Shown in pieces: positions 52,878 through 61,497 of a stretch of 64,000 nucleotides of DNA. Under the pieces are notes generated by a model, which worked only from the letters and a program-made list of their open reading frames with translations, was not told the DNA's origin and ran no database searches. Both the position numbers and the translations under genes were made by a program. This stretch comes from an uncultured Duncaniella sp. (lineage in GTDB: Bacteria > Bacteroidota > Bacteroidia > Bacteroidales > Muribaculaceae), in contig NZ_CAJTMT010000002.1 of assembly GCF_910577345.1 (NCBI RefSeq), forward strand, positions 62,001 to 126,000, written 5' to 3'. The number at the start of each line of letters is the position of its first letter. Positions within the stretch are counted from its first letter, which is position 1.

Positions 52878-55800
52878 TCAATGCGGAGCTACGGCTATGC
52901 GTTTGGTCTGCGATGATGTACGGCCTTCTGACGAGACTGTGGCACGGTAGATGTATATGCCACGGGTGACACGTGAGCCGGAAGTGTTCGTGAGATTCCA
53001 TGTGACGGGACGTGAGGCATACATGTCGGCACGTCCGCGTGACTCGGAGGTCCAGACATGGGCACCGTTGAAATCGAATACCTCAATCTTGAGGTTGAGC
53101 ATCGCATCGGGACGGTCATGGGTCACATAGAAGTTGGCTTCGGTAGTGGCCGGGTTTGCATCGGAATATACGTCGAAAATCTTGGGTGCAAGGCCGGGCG
53201 AGACGAAGAAGTCGATGGAGGCAGAGGTTGAGTTGCCTCCGGTGTCCCAGACGGTCAGTGTGGCCGTATGGTTGCCGGCTGTGAGGTCGGAAAGCTGGTA
53301 CAGTATAGTTCCTGCGGGCGAACCGTCGGCATCCGGTGTGAAGAAGGTGGCCACATCCGTGTAGTTCTCATCCTTGTCAATGCGTACACTCATCTGGCGT
53401 CCGATACCTGCGGCTGACATGTTGAGGGCCACATCATCACTGACGCGCGCTATGAGCATCGGGTTCTCATCCACTTTATCGGCGGATTTGAAGTCCGAAT
53501 GGTTGAGGTAGAGGGTCTCGATGACCGGAGGAACATCGTCGGCTGAGGCGGTTTCGTCATAGCCATAGACATACAGGTCACGGCATACGCCGGAGGCTTC
53601 TGCGCCATTTTCGTCATCAGCGGCAAACATCGACAGGGTTGCGGGACGGAAATTGTCGGCAATATCCTCGGGCATGTTGATGGTGATTTCAAACTCTCCG
53701 TTGGTGACCTGGGTGCGTCCGGCATACAGACGGTCGCCCTGCTCGTCAAAAGTGACGGATTTACCGACGTCATTGGAACCTCCTGCATTGCTCGGTCGTC
53801 CGAATGTCGTGAAACTCTTCTCGGCATCGTAGAGGGTCAGGGAAAGCCAGCCATTGAAGCTGTCAATACGTTGACCGTCGGGGTCGCAGATCTGACCGCG
53901 CACCACAGAGCGTGAACGTGCCGCAAGTGTCGGCTGGGTGTTGCCATTCACCTCCTCGCCGTTAATGGTGAGGATGCGGACGGAATTGGCCGGGGTGGCC
54001 AGACGTAGGGCCGGATCGGCGAAGAGGAGGAAGCGACGGATGTTGTCGTCACCGAATTTTTCGGCAGAGAGGCGGTTCTTGGCTCTGCGGAACACCTCGC
54101 CTATCGGCTGGATGTTGCCATCATTGGCACGGGTAGCAAGTTCGCGGGCGACCGCTCCTGACAGCACACCGTTGCGTACGATAAGCACCGGACGCACGGC
54201 ACAGAAGCCGCCGATTGCACCTCCGGCATCCGTGAGCATCAGCGATTCCATACCGGATGTCGCGTTGCCGTCAACCTGTCCGAACGAGCATGTGGCACCA
54301 TAGAAGAAGAAGGGATGGCGGAGATAGAGGTTGTTGAGATAGCTTGCTGTGAATATACCGTCGTTCGAAAGATTGGTCAAGGCTCCGTGTCCGATATAGC
54401 TCCAGAACACGATTCCGTCCTTGAAAAGATTGTCGACTTTGGCTTTGGCTTCCTCCGAGGTGCCGTTGCGTAAGGGGTAAGCGTCGATGTAGACCTTATG
54501 GAAGGTATAGTCGCTTCCGTAGGTGGTCTGTTTCATCAACCGTTCGATGGAATCGGACTGTTGAAGATGATCAGCATTGTTGCCTTCATCGCTGAAGAGG
54601 AGGATGCGGTTGCGCCATTCACCTTCCATTGGGGTGTTGACGTAGGAGACGAAGCGGTCCACATAATTTTTCATGAGGTCGAGGCTTCGGGCAGGTATTC
54701 GTCCGACAGCTATACTCAGGCCATCATAGGCCATTCTCAGACCGGAATTGTCCTCAAGGAAACCGAGCATGTCGTCTGTGCAATATGATTTGCTCTCGCT
54801 CAGGCTGAGGTCTGTCTGCCAGATAGGGAGGGTGACGGCCGAACTTCCTCTCATGCCGGAGGTCAGGCGGCGATGGTCGTGATGGACACCGCCCGCGAGA
54901 AGCACATATTGAAGTTTGCGATCCGACTCGCCGGCATTGCCTCGGTCATAGAACATCTTCAGCATACGGCGGAGGGCGTTGATGTCGGGTGAGCCGGAAC
55001 CGAATTCATTGTAAGCCTGTTCGTCGGTCACGACGAGTACTTTCAGATTGCGCGGCTCTGCGGAATGGACAGCCGCGATTCTGCGGCATTGTTCCAGGTA
55101 TGAGGCCGGGCTGACGATGACCAGGTCGGGTACCTCCTCGGCATGTATGTTCTGGTTCGACACAGTGCCGACCAGTCGTGGAGATGGGAGCGAGCTTGTG
55201 CTTGTCCATGCAGCGTATGTGCGGAAGCCGCTGTAGTCGTTTGTCCATCCGCTGTCAGTGAGAGGCATGGCTATGGGGGAGGCAGGATTTGTCACGTCCC
55301 ACACTCGCGTGTCGGACTTGGCTCCATCCAGTTTGAGTGAGCGGTCTGATGAGGTGAAGACGAGGTTTCCTGTGGCGGGAAGTGAGAGCGAGCGGGTATA
55401 GGTGACGGTGAGGCGTTCGAGGTTTGCAAGGGTCACGGGAGCTGAGATTGTCACTCCGACGCCGAGGGCAAGCGATGTCCCTTTAGGTGTGAAGCGCTTG
55501 CGTATGCGGCATGTGTCGCCCCAGAGTGAACTTTTACGGACGAAGTCGGTGCGTCCTGCAGGAAGCGTCTGGCCGTTGGCGCTGATGGAGAGCCCGACAG
55601 TCGCACTTGTGCATTTTGCGAAAAATTCGCACTGCATCCACACCTCAGTATCTTCCACACGTCCCGGAAGCTGGAAGTTGAAAATCCTTGTCGGTGTGTA
55701 GCGGAAATCCTCGCCGACAAGCTGATGACCGCTTTCCGCAGGGGTGATGAGGTCCTGTTCGTGCCACAGACGTTCGATGAAGGTCGTGGCCGGAGTGACC

Positions 55801-56270
55801 GACGGTGCGCTTCCTTCGGTCGGGATAGTGTTGTCGATTTCCGTTTGGGAGTCCGTCAGGTAATAGTAGCCCTTTGTGGTGTAGGGATTGAGGGAGTGGT
55901 TGAAGATGTCGTTGCGTTCGCGTGTCCACACTCCCGGGCCTTGGGCGTAGAATACAAGTCCAGATGCTGTGAGTTCGCTTTTCACGAGCGGAAGGTCATC
56001 GACGTATGACGATTGGCTCAACTGGTCGGGAATGCGTGCGCCTCCATAGCCGAAGACCCTGACCTTGGACGGATCGGAGAAGCCCCATGAGCGGAGGGAG
56101 GAAGTGGAGATGAAGTGTGGGCCGCTCTCTTCAACGCTTATCTTTACCCATCGGCCTGTCGAGAGGACCGACGATGGTGCGTAGGAGTCGAGTGTGAAAG
56201 CATTCATCGCGGAGGGAGCGACGGTTGCGGAGAGAATGAGGAGGAATATGTTGCGGACGAAGCTTTTCAT
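52878..56270 (-). CDS. porU: type IX secretion sortase PorU
   Basis: 1130 aa. PorU is the surface gingipain-like sortase that cleaves C-terminal signals from T9SS cargo and attaches lipopolysaccharide anchors. A signal peptide (1-24) and beta-rich N-domain (~25-300) precede the C25 peptidase domain (~380-740). The catalytic pair is His628 (SYIGHGAL) and Cys661 (YGATCSFGQVDG). A long beta tail and a C-terminal FlgD/T9SS-like domain (LNLKIEVFDFNGAHVWTS, then GIYIYRA) follow. Sequence and length fit the family. PorV is not adjacent. It is 113 nt downstream of the GH25 gene. Confidence 0.93.
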   Translation of the reverse strand: MKSFVRNIFLLILSATVAPSAMNAFTLDSYAPSSVLSTGRWVKISVEESGPHFISTSSLRSWGFSDPSKVRVFGYGGARIPDQLSQSSYVDDLPLVKSELTASGLVFYAQGPGVWTRERNDIFNHSLNPYTTKGYYYLTDSQTEIDNTIPTEGSAPSVTPATTFIERLWHEQDLITPAESGHQLVGEDFRYTPTRIFNFQLPGRVEDTEVWMQCEFFAKCTSATVGLSISANGQTLPAGRTDFVRKSSLWGDTCRIRKRFTPKGTSLALGVGVTISAPVTLANLERLTVTYTRSLSLPATGNLVFTSSDRSLKLDGAKSDTRVWDVTNPASPIAMPLTDSGWTNDYSGFRTYAAWTSTSSLPSPRLVGTVSNQNIHAEEVPDLVIVSPASYLEQCRRIAAVHSAEPRNLKVLVVTDEQAYNEFGSGSPDINALRRMLKMFYDRGNAGESDRKLQYVLLAGGVHHDHRRLTSGMRGSSAVTLPIWQTDLSLSESKSYCTDDMLGFLEDNSGLRMAYDGLSIAVGRIPARSLDLMKNYVDRFVSYVNTPMEGEWRNRILLFSDEGNNADHLQQSDSIERLMKQTTYGSDYTFHKVYIDAYPLRNGTSEEAKAKVDNLFKDGIVFWSYIGHGALTNLSNDGIFTASYLNNLYLRHPFFFYGATCSFGQVDGNATSGMESLMLTDAGGAIGGFCAVRPVLIVRNGVLSGAVARELATRANDGNIQPIGEVFRRAKNRLSAEKFGDDNIRRFLLFADPALRLATPANSVRILTINGEEVNGNTQPTLAARSRSVVRGQICDPDGQRIDSFNGWLSLTLYDAEKSFTTFGRPSNAGGSNDVGKSVTFDEQGDRLYAGRTQVTNGEFEITINMPEDIADNFRPATLSMFAADDENGAEASGVCRDLYVYGYDETASADDVPPVIETLYLNHSDFKSADKVDENPMLIARVSDDVALNMSAAGIGRQMSVRIDKDENYTDVATFFTPDADGSPAGTILYQLSDLTAGNHTATLTVWDTGGNSTSASIDFFVSPGLAPKIFDVYSDANPATTEANFYVTHDRPDAMLNLKIEVFDFNGAHVWTSESRGRADMYASRPVTWNLTNTSGSRVTRGIYIYRATVSSEGRTSSQTKRIAVAPH

Positions 56271-56383
56271 GAAGTTCGGACGGTGTGTGGAGTTTACTTT
56301 GTGCAGTGTGTATGGTGATTGGTCGGGAGAGAGTGTGTGATGAGGGTTGGTCTATCTGATTAATAACGTGTTGACCGTGGCTA

Positions 56384-57121
56384 TTATTGCATTATCGCAG
56401 TCGTCTGTTTGCGCCCTGTAGGGTCATCGAGAAAAGCGGCCCATTCGTCGGCGGTACCGGCAAAAGCATTGATGTCGACCGGATGGTTTATGCCGTTGAC
56501 ACGGCCATTGTGTGTCCCTTGCCATAATACCCAGTCGATTTCCTCCGGCTCGTCGACCAGTGAGCATATCCAGAGCGGATAGCCTTCGAGACGGCCCCGG
56601 ACGAAGCGGGCAAAACCGTTCTTGTTAGTGTAGAGCATCACTTTGTGGCCGTGGTTTTCGAGATGGTCAATCATCTCCGACAGGCGGTTGAGCACCATCT
56701 GTGTCGGCTGGCTGTTGGGGTTGGCCCACTCCTCGATGTCGATGATGAGCGGGAGGTCGAGATCGCGCGACGCAAGTGAGTTGAGGAAGTTGAGACCCTG
56801 CATGTAGCCCGGGGTGTCGAAGCGGAAGAAGTGGTAGGCACCGACTTTCAGCCCTGCCTCGCGGGCTTTGCGGATGTTGTCGATGAATTTCCGGTCCTTG
56901 AATGTTCCCCCTTCCGTGGCCTTGATGATGACAAAGGAAATGCCGTCAGCCGCCACTTTGTGGAAGTCGATGTCACCGTTGTGGGCACTGATGTCGATGC
57001 CGATGATTTCAAAACGGCTTCGGTCGGGGTAGATTTTTTTCGGGCCGTTGCCTCCATGACCGCAACCTGAAAGGAGAGCGGTCAAAATCATGGTACAGAC
57101 TATGTGGAGGAAGGGCTTCAT
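56384..57121 (-). CDS. GH25 lysozyme lipoprotein
   Basis: 245 aa. Lipobox LLSGC (Cys20). The GH25 (Chalaropsis-type muramidase) barrel is intact: GIDISAHNGDIDF with Asp43, KATEG, VGAYHFFRF, and the catalytic IIDIEEW (Asp128, Glu130). It cleaves peptidoglycan between N-acetylmuramic acid and N-acetylglucosamine. As an anchored lipoprotein it may remodel its own wall or attack rivals. It is divergent from the GH28 gene at 57208. A -7 box abuts its ATG. Confidence 0.93.
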   Translation of the reverse strand: MKPFLHIVCTMILTALLSGCGHGGNGPKKIYPDRSRFEIIGIDISAHNGDIDFHKVAADGISFVIIKATEGGTFKDRKFIDNIRKAREAGLKVGAYHFFRFDTPGYMQGLNFLNSLASRDLDLPLIIDIEEWANPNSQPTQMVLNRLSEMIDHLENHGHKVMLYTNKNGFARFVRGRLEGYPLWICSLVDEPEEIDWVLWQGTHNGRVNGINHPVDINAFAGTADEWAAFLDDPTGRKQTTAIMQ

Positions 57122-57125
57122 GTCA

Positions 57126-57133
57126 CAAAATTA
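57126..57133 (-). promoter_or_regulatory. -7 box for the GH25 lysozyme (near-leaderless)
   Basis: TAATTTTG on the minus strand, 4 nt from the ATG at 57121. The mRNA would have almost no leader. No clear -33. Confidence 0.5.
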
Positions 57134-57165
57134 GCAATTATTTCGTGAAAACGTGCGGAAAAGCG

Positions 57166-57173
57166 TAAATTTG
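57166..57173 (+). promoter_or_regulatory. -7 box for the first GH28
   Basis: TAAATTTG on the plus strand, 34 nt before the ATG at 57208. A near-match TTTC lies at the -33 position (57141-57144). Confidence 0.55.
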
Positions 57174-57207
57174 CGATAGAAATATAAACATACTTGAAAT
57201 ATTGACC

Positions 57208-58539
57208 ATGAACAGACTTTTTACAGTAATTCTCGCTTCGGTTCTGACGCTTGGTGCTATCGCACAGACTTCAACAACGGAGCAGCCGGAGTTTGTCGGC
57301 ACAGTTCTCAACATGAAGGCTCCCTCGTTTGCCGACCGCACTCTGAGCATTGCAAAGACAGGTGCGAAGCAGGGCAAACTTTCGACAGCGGCCATTCAGA
57401 AAGCAATCGACAAGGTGTCGGCCCAGGGTGGCGGAACAGTGCTTGTACCCGCCGGACAGTGGCTTTCCGGGCGTTTGATGCTCAAAAGCAATGTCAACCT
57501 CCACATTGATGAGGGGGCTACCCTCGAATTTACCGGTGAGGTGAAGGATTACCTTCCTCTTGTCGATTCCCGTTATGAGGGTGCCGACGTGAAATCTCTC
57601 GGAGCTATGATATATGCCAACGGAGCCGAGAATATTGCTGTCACCGGCAAGGGCCACCTCAAGGCTCCTTCGCGCGAATGTGAGATTACCGGCAAGATGG
57701 ACACCGGACTTTCCGTCACGGCTGAGAAGAAAATCGAATCCGGTGCCGCCCGTGAGGCCACTCTCGACAAGATTTATATGCCTACGTTCATCGGCCCGGT
57801 CAACTGCCGCGGCATACTGATTGAGGATGTGACACTCGACGGTTCAATTTTCTGGAACATCGCCCCTGTCTACTGCGAGAATATCATCATCCGTGGTGTG
57901 ACTGTCAATAGCCACGGTCATCCGCGCACAGACGGTATCGACATTGATTCGAGTGTCAACGCTCTCATCGAGAACACTACGCTTGATTGTGGTGACGACT
58001 GCTTCACTCTCAAAGCCGGTCGCGGTGAAGAGGCGGTTGAGCTTGGCCGTCCGACTCAGAATGTGGTCATCCGCAACTGCCGTGTGAAGCGTGGTGTTGG
58101 CGGTATAACAATCGGTACGGAGACTGCCGGTTTCATCCGCAATGTATATGCCGAGAATGTCGTGATGGAGAATCCGCGTATGCCGCTCTATTTCAAGACC
58201 CGCCGTCCGAGAGGCGGAGGTGCCGAGAATATCTGGATAAGGAATATCAAGGTCGAGTCGGCCTCCGGACCTGCAATCCAGATGGACATGCTTGGCAGTC
58301 CGTCGTGGATGGGAGCTTTGGCCGAACGTCTGCCCGCACAGCCTGTCGGAAAGGTGACTCCACGTTTCAGTGATATTCATGTCGACAATATCGAGGTTGG
58401 TGAGTGCCGGATTTTCATTCAGGCCAAGGGTCTGCCGGAGATGCCGGTCGAGAACATGACAGTCACCAATGTGAAGTCAAAGAACAAGAATATAAAACTT
58501 CAGGATGTCGGCACCATCGAAATCACCTTCGCCGACTGA
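57208..58539 (+). CDS. GH28 polygalacturonase-like, unusual catalytic loop
   Basis: 443 aa from ATG 57208 (signal peptide to AIAQ); a TTG at 57202 is an alternative. A right-handed beta-helix carries the GH28 motifs TDGIDID (Asp242) and CGDDC (Asp263, Asp264). The usual G-H-G becomes GVGGIT, with Gly298 in place of His, and the RIK-type motif is KTRR. It is thus a GH28 relative whose activity may be altered or specialised, for example on rhamnogalacturonan. Exported. It is the first gene of the pectin cluster; hairpin B separates it from a second GH28. Confidence 0.88.
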   Translation: MNRLFTVILASVLTLGAIAQTSTTEQPEFVGTVLNMKAPSFADRTLSIAKTGAKQGKLSTAAIQKAIDKVSAQGGGTVLVPAGQWLSGRLMLKSNVNLHIDEGATLEFTGEVKDYLPLVDSRYEGADVKSLGAMIYANGAENIAVTGKGHLKAPSRECEITGKMDTGLSVTAEKKIESGAAREATLDKIYMPTFIGPVNCRGILIEDVTLDGSIFWNIAPVYCENIIIRGVTVNSHGHPRTDGIDIDSSVNALIENTTLDCGDDCFTLKAGRGEEAVELGRPTQNVVIRNCRVKRGVGGITIGTETAGFIRNVYAENVVMENPRMPLYFKTRRPRGGGAENIWIRNIKVESASGPAIQMDMLGSPSWMGALAERLPAQPVGKVTPRFSDIHVDNIEVGECRIFIQAKGLPEMPVENMTVTNVKSKNKNIKLQDVGTIEITFAD

Positions 58540-58556
58540 AGGCAAATGGCGTATAC

Positions 58557-58707
58557 GGGAAGGGTACATAAGGACATAAGGTCAGAAGTAACATAATTAA
58601 TATAGTCAGAAGTAACATAATTAATATAGATGTAAAGATTTTCTGTAAATATTTAGATAATAAATAATTATGTCTCTTCTGGCCTTATGTCCTTATGTAC
58701 CCTTCCC
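58557..58707. repeat. long intergenic hairpin B with internal 24-bp tandem duplication
   Basis: The arms 58557-58588 and 58676-58707 pair over 32 nt with one G-T mismatch. A perfect 24-bp direct duplication (58581-58604, 58605-58628) lies inside. The arm has an 8-nt period and aligns with the hairpin A arm (4682-4711) at 25 of 30 positions. It separates the two GH28 genes, which are 209 nt apart. Confidence 0.85.
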
Positions 58708-58748
58708 CGTCTGATTTTCACCATTTTCATATTGAAAAATCAATTACC

Positions 58749-60116
58749 ATGAATACAATATTCAAAACCTTATTATTTTTGGCCTTAGGGCTTGGTTGTG
58801 GAGTGTCGGTTTCTGCGGCCGTGCATGATATAACCGTCTACGGTGCGGTTAGCGATACGACCCGCCTCAGCACCGAGGCTGTCCAGCGTGCAATAGATGA
58901 ATGTTCGGCTTCCGGCGGCGGGACGGTCCTCGTGCCGTCGGGCAATTACAAAATCGGTAGCATTTTCCTCAAAAGCAATGTCACGCTCAATCTTGAGAAC
59001 GGAGCCACGCTTTATGGGAGTACTGACATCAAGGATTATACTCCTGTGAAGACCGACTATGTGTCGCTGCGCACCCACACACCGACAATCCAGCTCATCT
59101 ATGCCGACAAGGCTGAGAATGTCGCCATCACCGGCGAGGGTACCATTGACGGTCGTGGCAAGGCCTTTCCGAAACTCTCATGGAACGACGAGGGCATCAC
59201 TCGTCCGCACCTACTGCGGCTTATCCAGTGCAAGGATGTGAAGGTGACGGGTGTCACGTTGAAGAATTCCGGATGCTGGATGCAGCATTATCTTGCCTGT
59301 GACAAGGTGAAGATTGACGGAATCACAGTCATCAACCGCAATAATTACAACAATGATGCCCTTGACCTCGACGGTTGCCACGACGTGACAGTCTCCAACA
59401 TGATTGCCGATTCAGACGATGACGCAATCACTCTCAAAAGCACTTCGCCAAGGCTTTGTGAGGACATTGTCATCAGCAACTGCGTAGTGTCGAGTCATTG
59501 CAATGCCATCAAGCTCGGAACCGAGACCAACGGCGGTTTCCGCAACATCATCATCCGTGGTATTGCCGTCAAGCCCTCAGCCGACCAGTCGAGCCAGTAT
59601 TTCGGTTATCCCGGAGGCATAGGCCACGGTGCGATAGTGCTTGAAATTGTTGACGGCGGCACCATGAGTAATGTCGATATAGGCGACATCACTATCCGTG
59701 GCACTGAGTCGCCGATATTCATCCGTCTGGCCGACCGTGCGCGTCCATATTCACCTGATGTGCCGGTCGAGGGTGTCGGGACCATGCAGCGCATCTGCCT
59801 GCACGATATCATGATTGATGAGGCAGGGCCGACCGGCTCGTCAATCACCGGTCTGGAAGGTCATCCGGTGTGTGATGTCGAGTTGCGCAACATCCGCATC
59901 CGTCAGCAAGGCGGACAGAAGGCCGTTGCTGCTCCTGAGGATGAAAAGCGTGCGGAATATCCTGAATCGACAATGTGGGGTATTCTCCCGGCCAAAGGTT
60001 TCTGGCTCAACCATACCCGCAACATCACCTTTGACAATGTGACAGTCGAGACCATCAACCCCGACGAACGCGAAATCTACGTCGCAACAGATTCGGAAGG
60101 AATGGTGGTGAAGTAG
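58749..60116 (+). CDS. GH28 polygalacturonase-like protein
   Basis: 455 aa from ATG 58749, the start of the signal peptide (MNTIFK...SVSAAV); the longer frame to 58695 runs into hairpin B. GH28 motifs are NNDALDLDG (Asp203), DSDDDA (Asp224/225) and SSHCNAIKLGTET with the catalytic-region His250. Compared with its upstream neighbour, this copy retains the His. Predicted to hydrolyse galacturonan or rhamnogalacturonan bonds in pectin, outside the cytoplasm. Bracketed by long hairpins B and C. Confidence 0.92.
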   Translation: MNTIFKTLLFLALGLGCGVSVSAAVHDITVYGAVSDTTRLSTEAVQRAIDECSASGGGTVLVPSGNYKIGSIFLKSNVTLNLENGATLYGSTDIKDYTPVKTDYVSLRTHTPTIQLIYADKAENVAITGEGTIDGRGKAFPKLSWNDEGITRPHLLRLIQCKDVKVTGVTLKNSGCWMQHYLACDKVKIDGITVINRNNYNNDALDLDGCHDVTVSNMIADSDDDAITLKSTSPRLCEDIVISNCVVSSHCNAIKLGTETNGGFRNIIIRGIAVKPSADQSSQYFGYPGGIGHGAIVLEIVDGGTMSNVDIGDITIRGTESPIFIRLADRARPYSPDVPVEGVGTMQRICLHDIMIDEAGPTGSSITGLEGHPVCDVELRNIRIRQQGGQKAVAAPEDEKRAEYPESTMWGILPAKGFWLNHTRNITFDNVTVETINPDEREIYVATDSEGMVVK

Positions 60117-60312
60117 GGTACATAAAGTCAAAAGGGAAGGGCCAATAAGCCTAATAAGCCTAATAAGTCCAATAAGTCAAATAGGCATATAAAACCTCGA
60201 AGAGGATTGACAGCATAATCAACTGTCAATCCTCTTCGAGGTTTTATCGATTAGAGATAATCAGGCTTATTTGACTTATTGGACTTATTAGGCTTATTGG
60301 CCCTATTAGCCC
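60117..60312. repeat. long intergenic hairpin C (nested, 9-nt period arms)
   Basis: An inner 25-bp perfect hairpin (60189-60213 with 60223-60247) lies inside an outer pair of arms, about 60139-60184 with 60265-60303. The outer left arm repeats a 9-nt unit (CCTAATAAG-like, ~5 units); one unit is absent on the right. Its first ~20 nt (gggtacataa...) resemble the hairpin B arm. It separates convergent GH28 and GH105 genes, where termination is needed. Confidence 0.82.
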
Positions 60313-60325
60313 TTCCTTAATGGCT

Positions 60326-61456
60326 TTAAAGTTTATAGACTTCCGAGCCTGCGAGGAGGACGCAACCGGTTCCGTAGTCGTCGAAGTCGGGCTTGGAGTC
60401 ATATTTGACGGGCTGTCCGTCCTTGGGTTCTTTGCCTGTGCCCTGCACATAGCCGATGTAGCCGTTGGGGTGGATGGCTTCGTTCATGATGGCGTTCCAG
60501 CCCTTGGTGAGCGATGGAAGATATTTGTCGCGGTCAAGGATACCGTTGTTGATGCCCCATGCCATACCGTAGACAAAGAGAGCGGTGCCGGTGGTTTCCT
60601 TACCGCCGAAGTTGCTGTCGTCGTGGAGGCTGACATTCCAGAAACCGTCCTCGCGCTGACACTTCACGGCTGCATCGAGCATGGCTTTGAGGTCTTTGAT
60701 GTAGACGTCGCGGTGGGGTGCGTCCTCTGGGAGTTCCTGAAGCACTTTGGCAAGGGCTGCGACAACCCAGCCGTTTCCGCGTGACCAGTAGCAGTTCTTA
60801 CCGTTGGGTTCCTTGTAGGGGGGAACGAAGTCCTTGTCGCGCCACCAAAGGCCCTCTTTTTCGTTGAAGAGACCACCTGCGAGGGTGTTACGTGACCATT
60901 CATACATTTGCCATGCCTTTTCGTTGTAGCGCTGGTCGCCGGTGAGGGCGCTCATCTTTGCAAGCAGAGGCATACCCATCTGGATTGCATCGATCCATGT
61001 CCAGTCGTCAACCTGAGGTGTGTTGACGAGCATGTTCATGCAAGCCTTGGTTTTGGTGAGCATCTGAGGCTCCGGAGTGAGACGGTAGAGGTCGACGTAG
61101 GTCTGTCCGCAGCAATAGTTGTCGGCGTTGCGGGTGGTGGTGTCGTCGCGGCGCATACCCCATTTGAAGCCGTCGCCCCATTTGTAGGCATAGTCATAGT
61201 AACGGTTGTCGGGGTAGATTGAATGGAGAGCCATCAGGCCTTCGAAATAGACGGCACGGGTCCAGATGTTGGCTTCGTAGACCTTCTTGCGCGAATAGTA
61301 GGGGATGCCGAGCAGAGGGTCGGGATGGTTTTTGAGATAGAGGTCGTTGACCTTGATGAGGGTTTTGAGGGTTTCCTCACGCGGAGGGAGCTTGTCGGCG
61401 GCAGTGGCCGGAAGCATGAAAAGCACTGCGAGAGCTGTGAGCAATAATTTTTTCAT
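60326..61456 (-). CDS. GH105 unsaturated rhamnogalacturonyl hydrolase
   Basis: 376 aa. A signal peptide (1-20) precedes an (alpha/alpha)6 barrel of the GH88/GH105 clan. The catalytic Asp156 lies in DDWTWIDAIQMGMP, matching the WIDxxxM motif of Bacillus YteR. YWSRGNGWVVAAL and GKETTGTALFVYGMAWG complete the site. It removes the unsaturated 4,5-galacturonyl residue left by pectate or rhamnogalacturonan lyases. It is transcribed with the GH106 gene upstream (the intergenic gap is 28 nt) and has an AACTNAN heptad leader. Confidence 0.94.
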   Translation of the reverse strand: MKKLLLTALAVLFMLPATAADKLPPREETLKTLIKVNDLYLKNHPDPLLGIPYYSRKKVYEANIWTRAVYFEGLMALHSIYPDNRYYDYAYKWGDGFKWGMRRDDTTTRNADNYCCGQTYVDLYRLTPEPQMLTKTKACMNMLVNTPQVDDWTWIDAIQMGMPLLAKMSALTGDQRYNEKAWQMYEWSRNTLAGGLFNEKEGLWWRDKDFVPPYKEPNGKNCYWSRGNGWVVAALAKVLQELPEDAPHRDVYIKDLKAMLDAAVKCQREDGFWNVSLHDDSNFGGKETTGTALFVYGMAWGINNGILDRDKYLPSLTKGWNAIMNEAIHPNGYIGYVQGTGKEPKDGQPVKYDSKPDFDDYGTGCVLLAGSEVYKL

Positions 61457-61462
61457 GGGGTA

Positions 61463-61497
61463 TTGAGTTGTGAGTTTTAAGTTTTCAGTTTTTAGTA
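61463..61497 (-). repeat. heptanucleotide leader repeat (AACTNAN x 5)
   Basis: Five in-register 7-nt units on the coding strand, the last ending 6 nt before the GH105 ATG at 61456. The repeat also contains the stop codon of the upstream GH106 gene (TGA at 61487-61485). Same unit and sense as 1942-1991 and 26772-26834. Confidence 0.82.
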
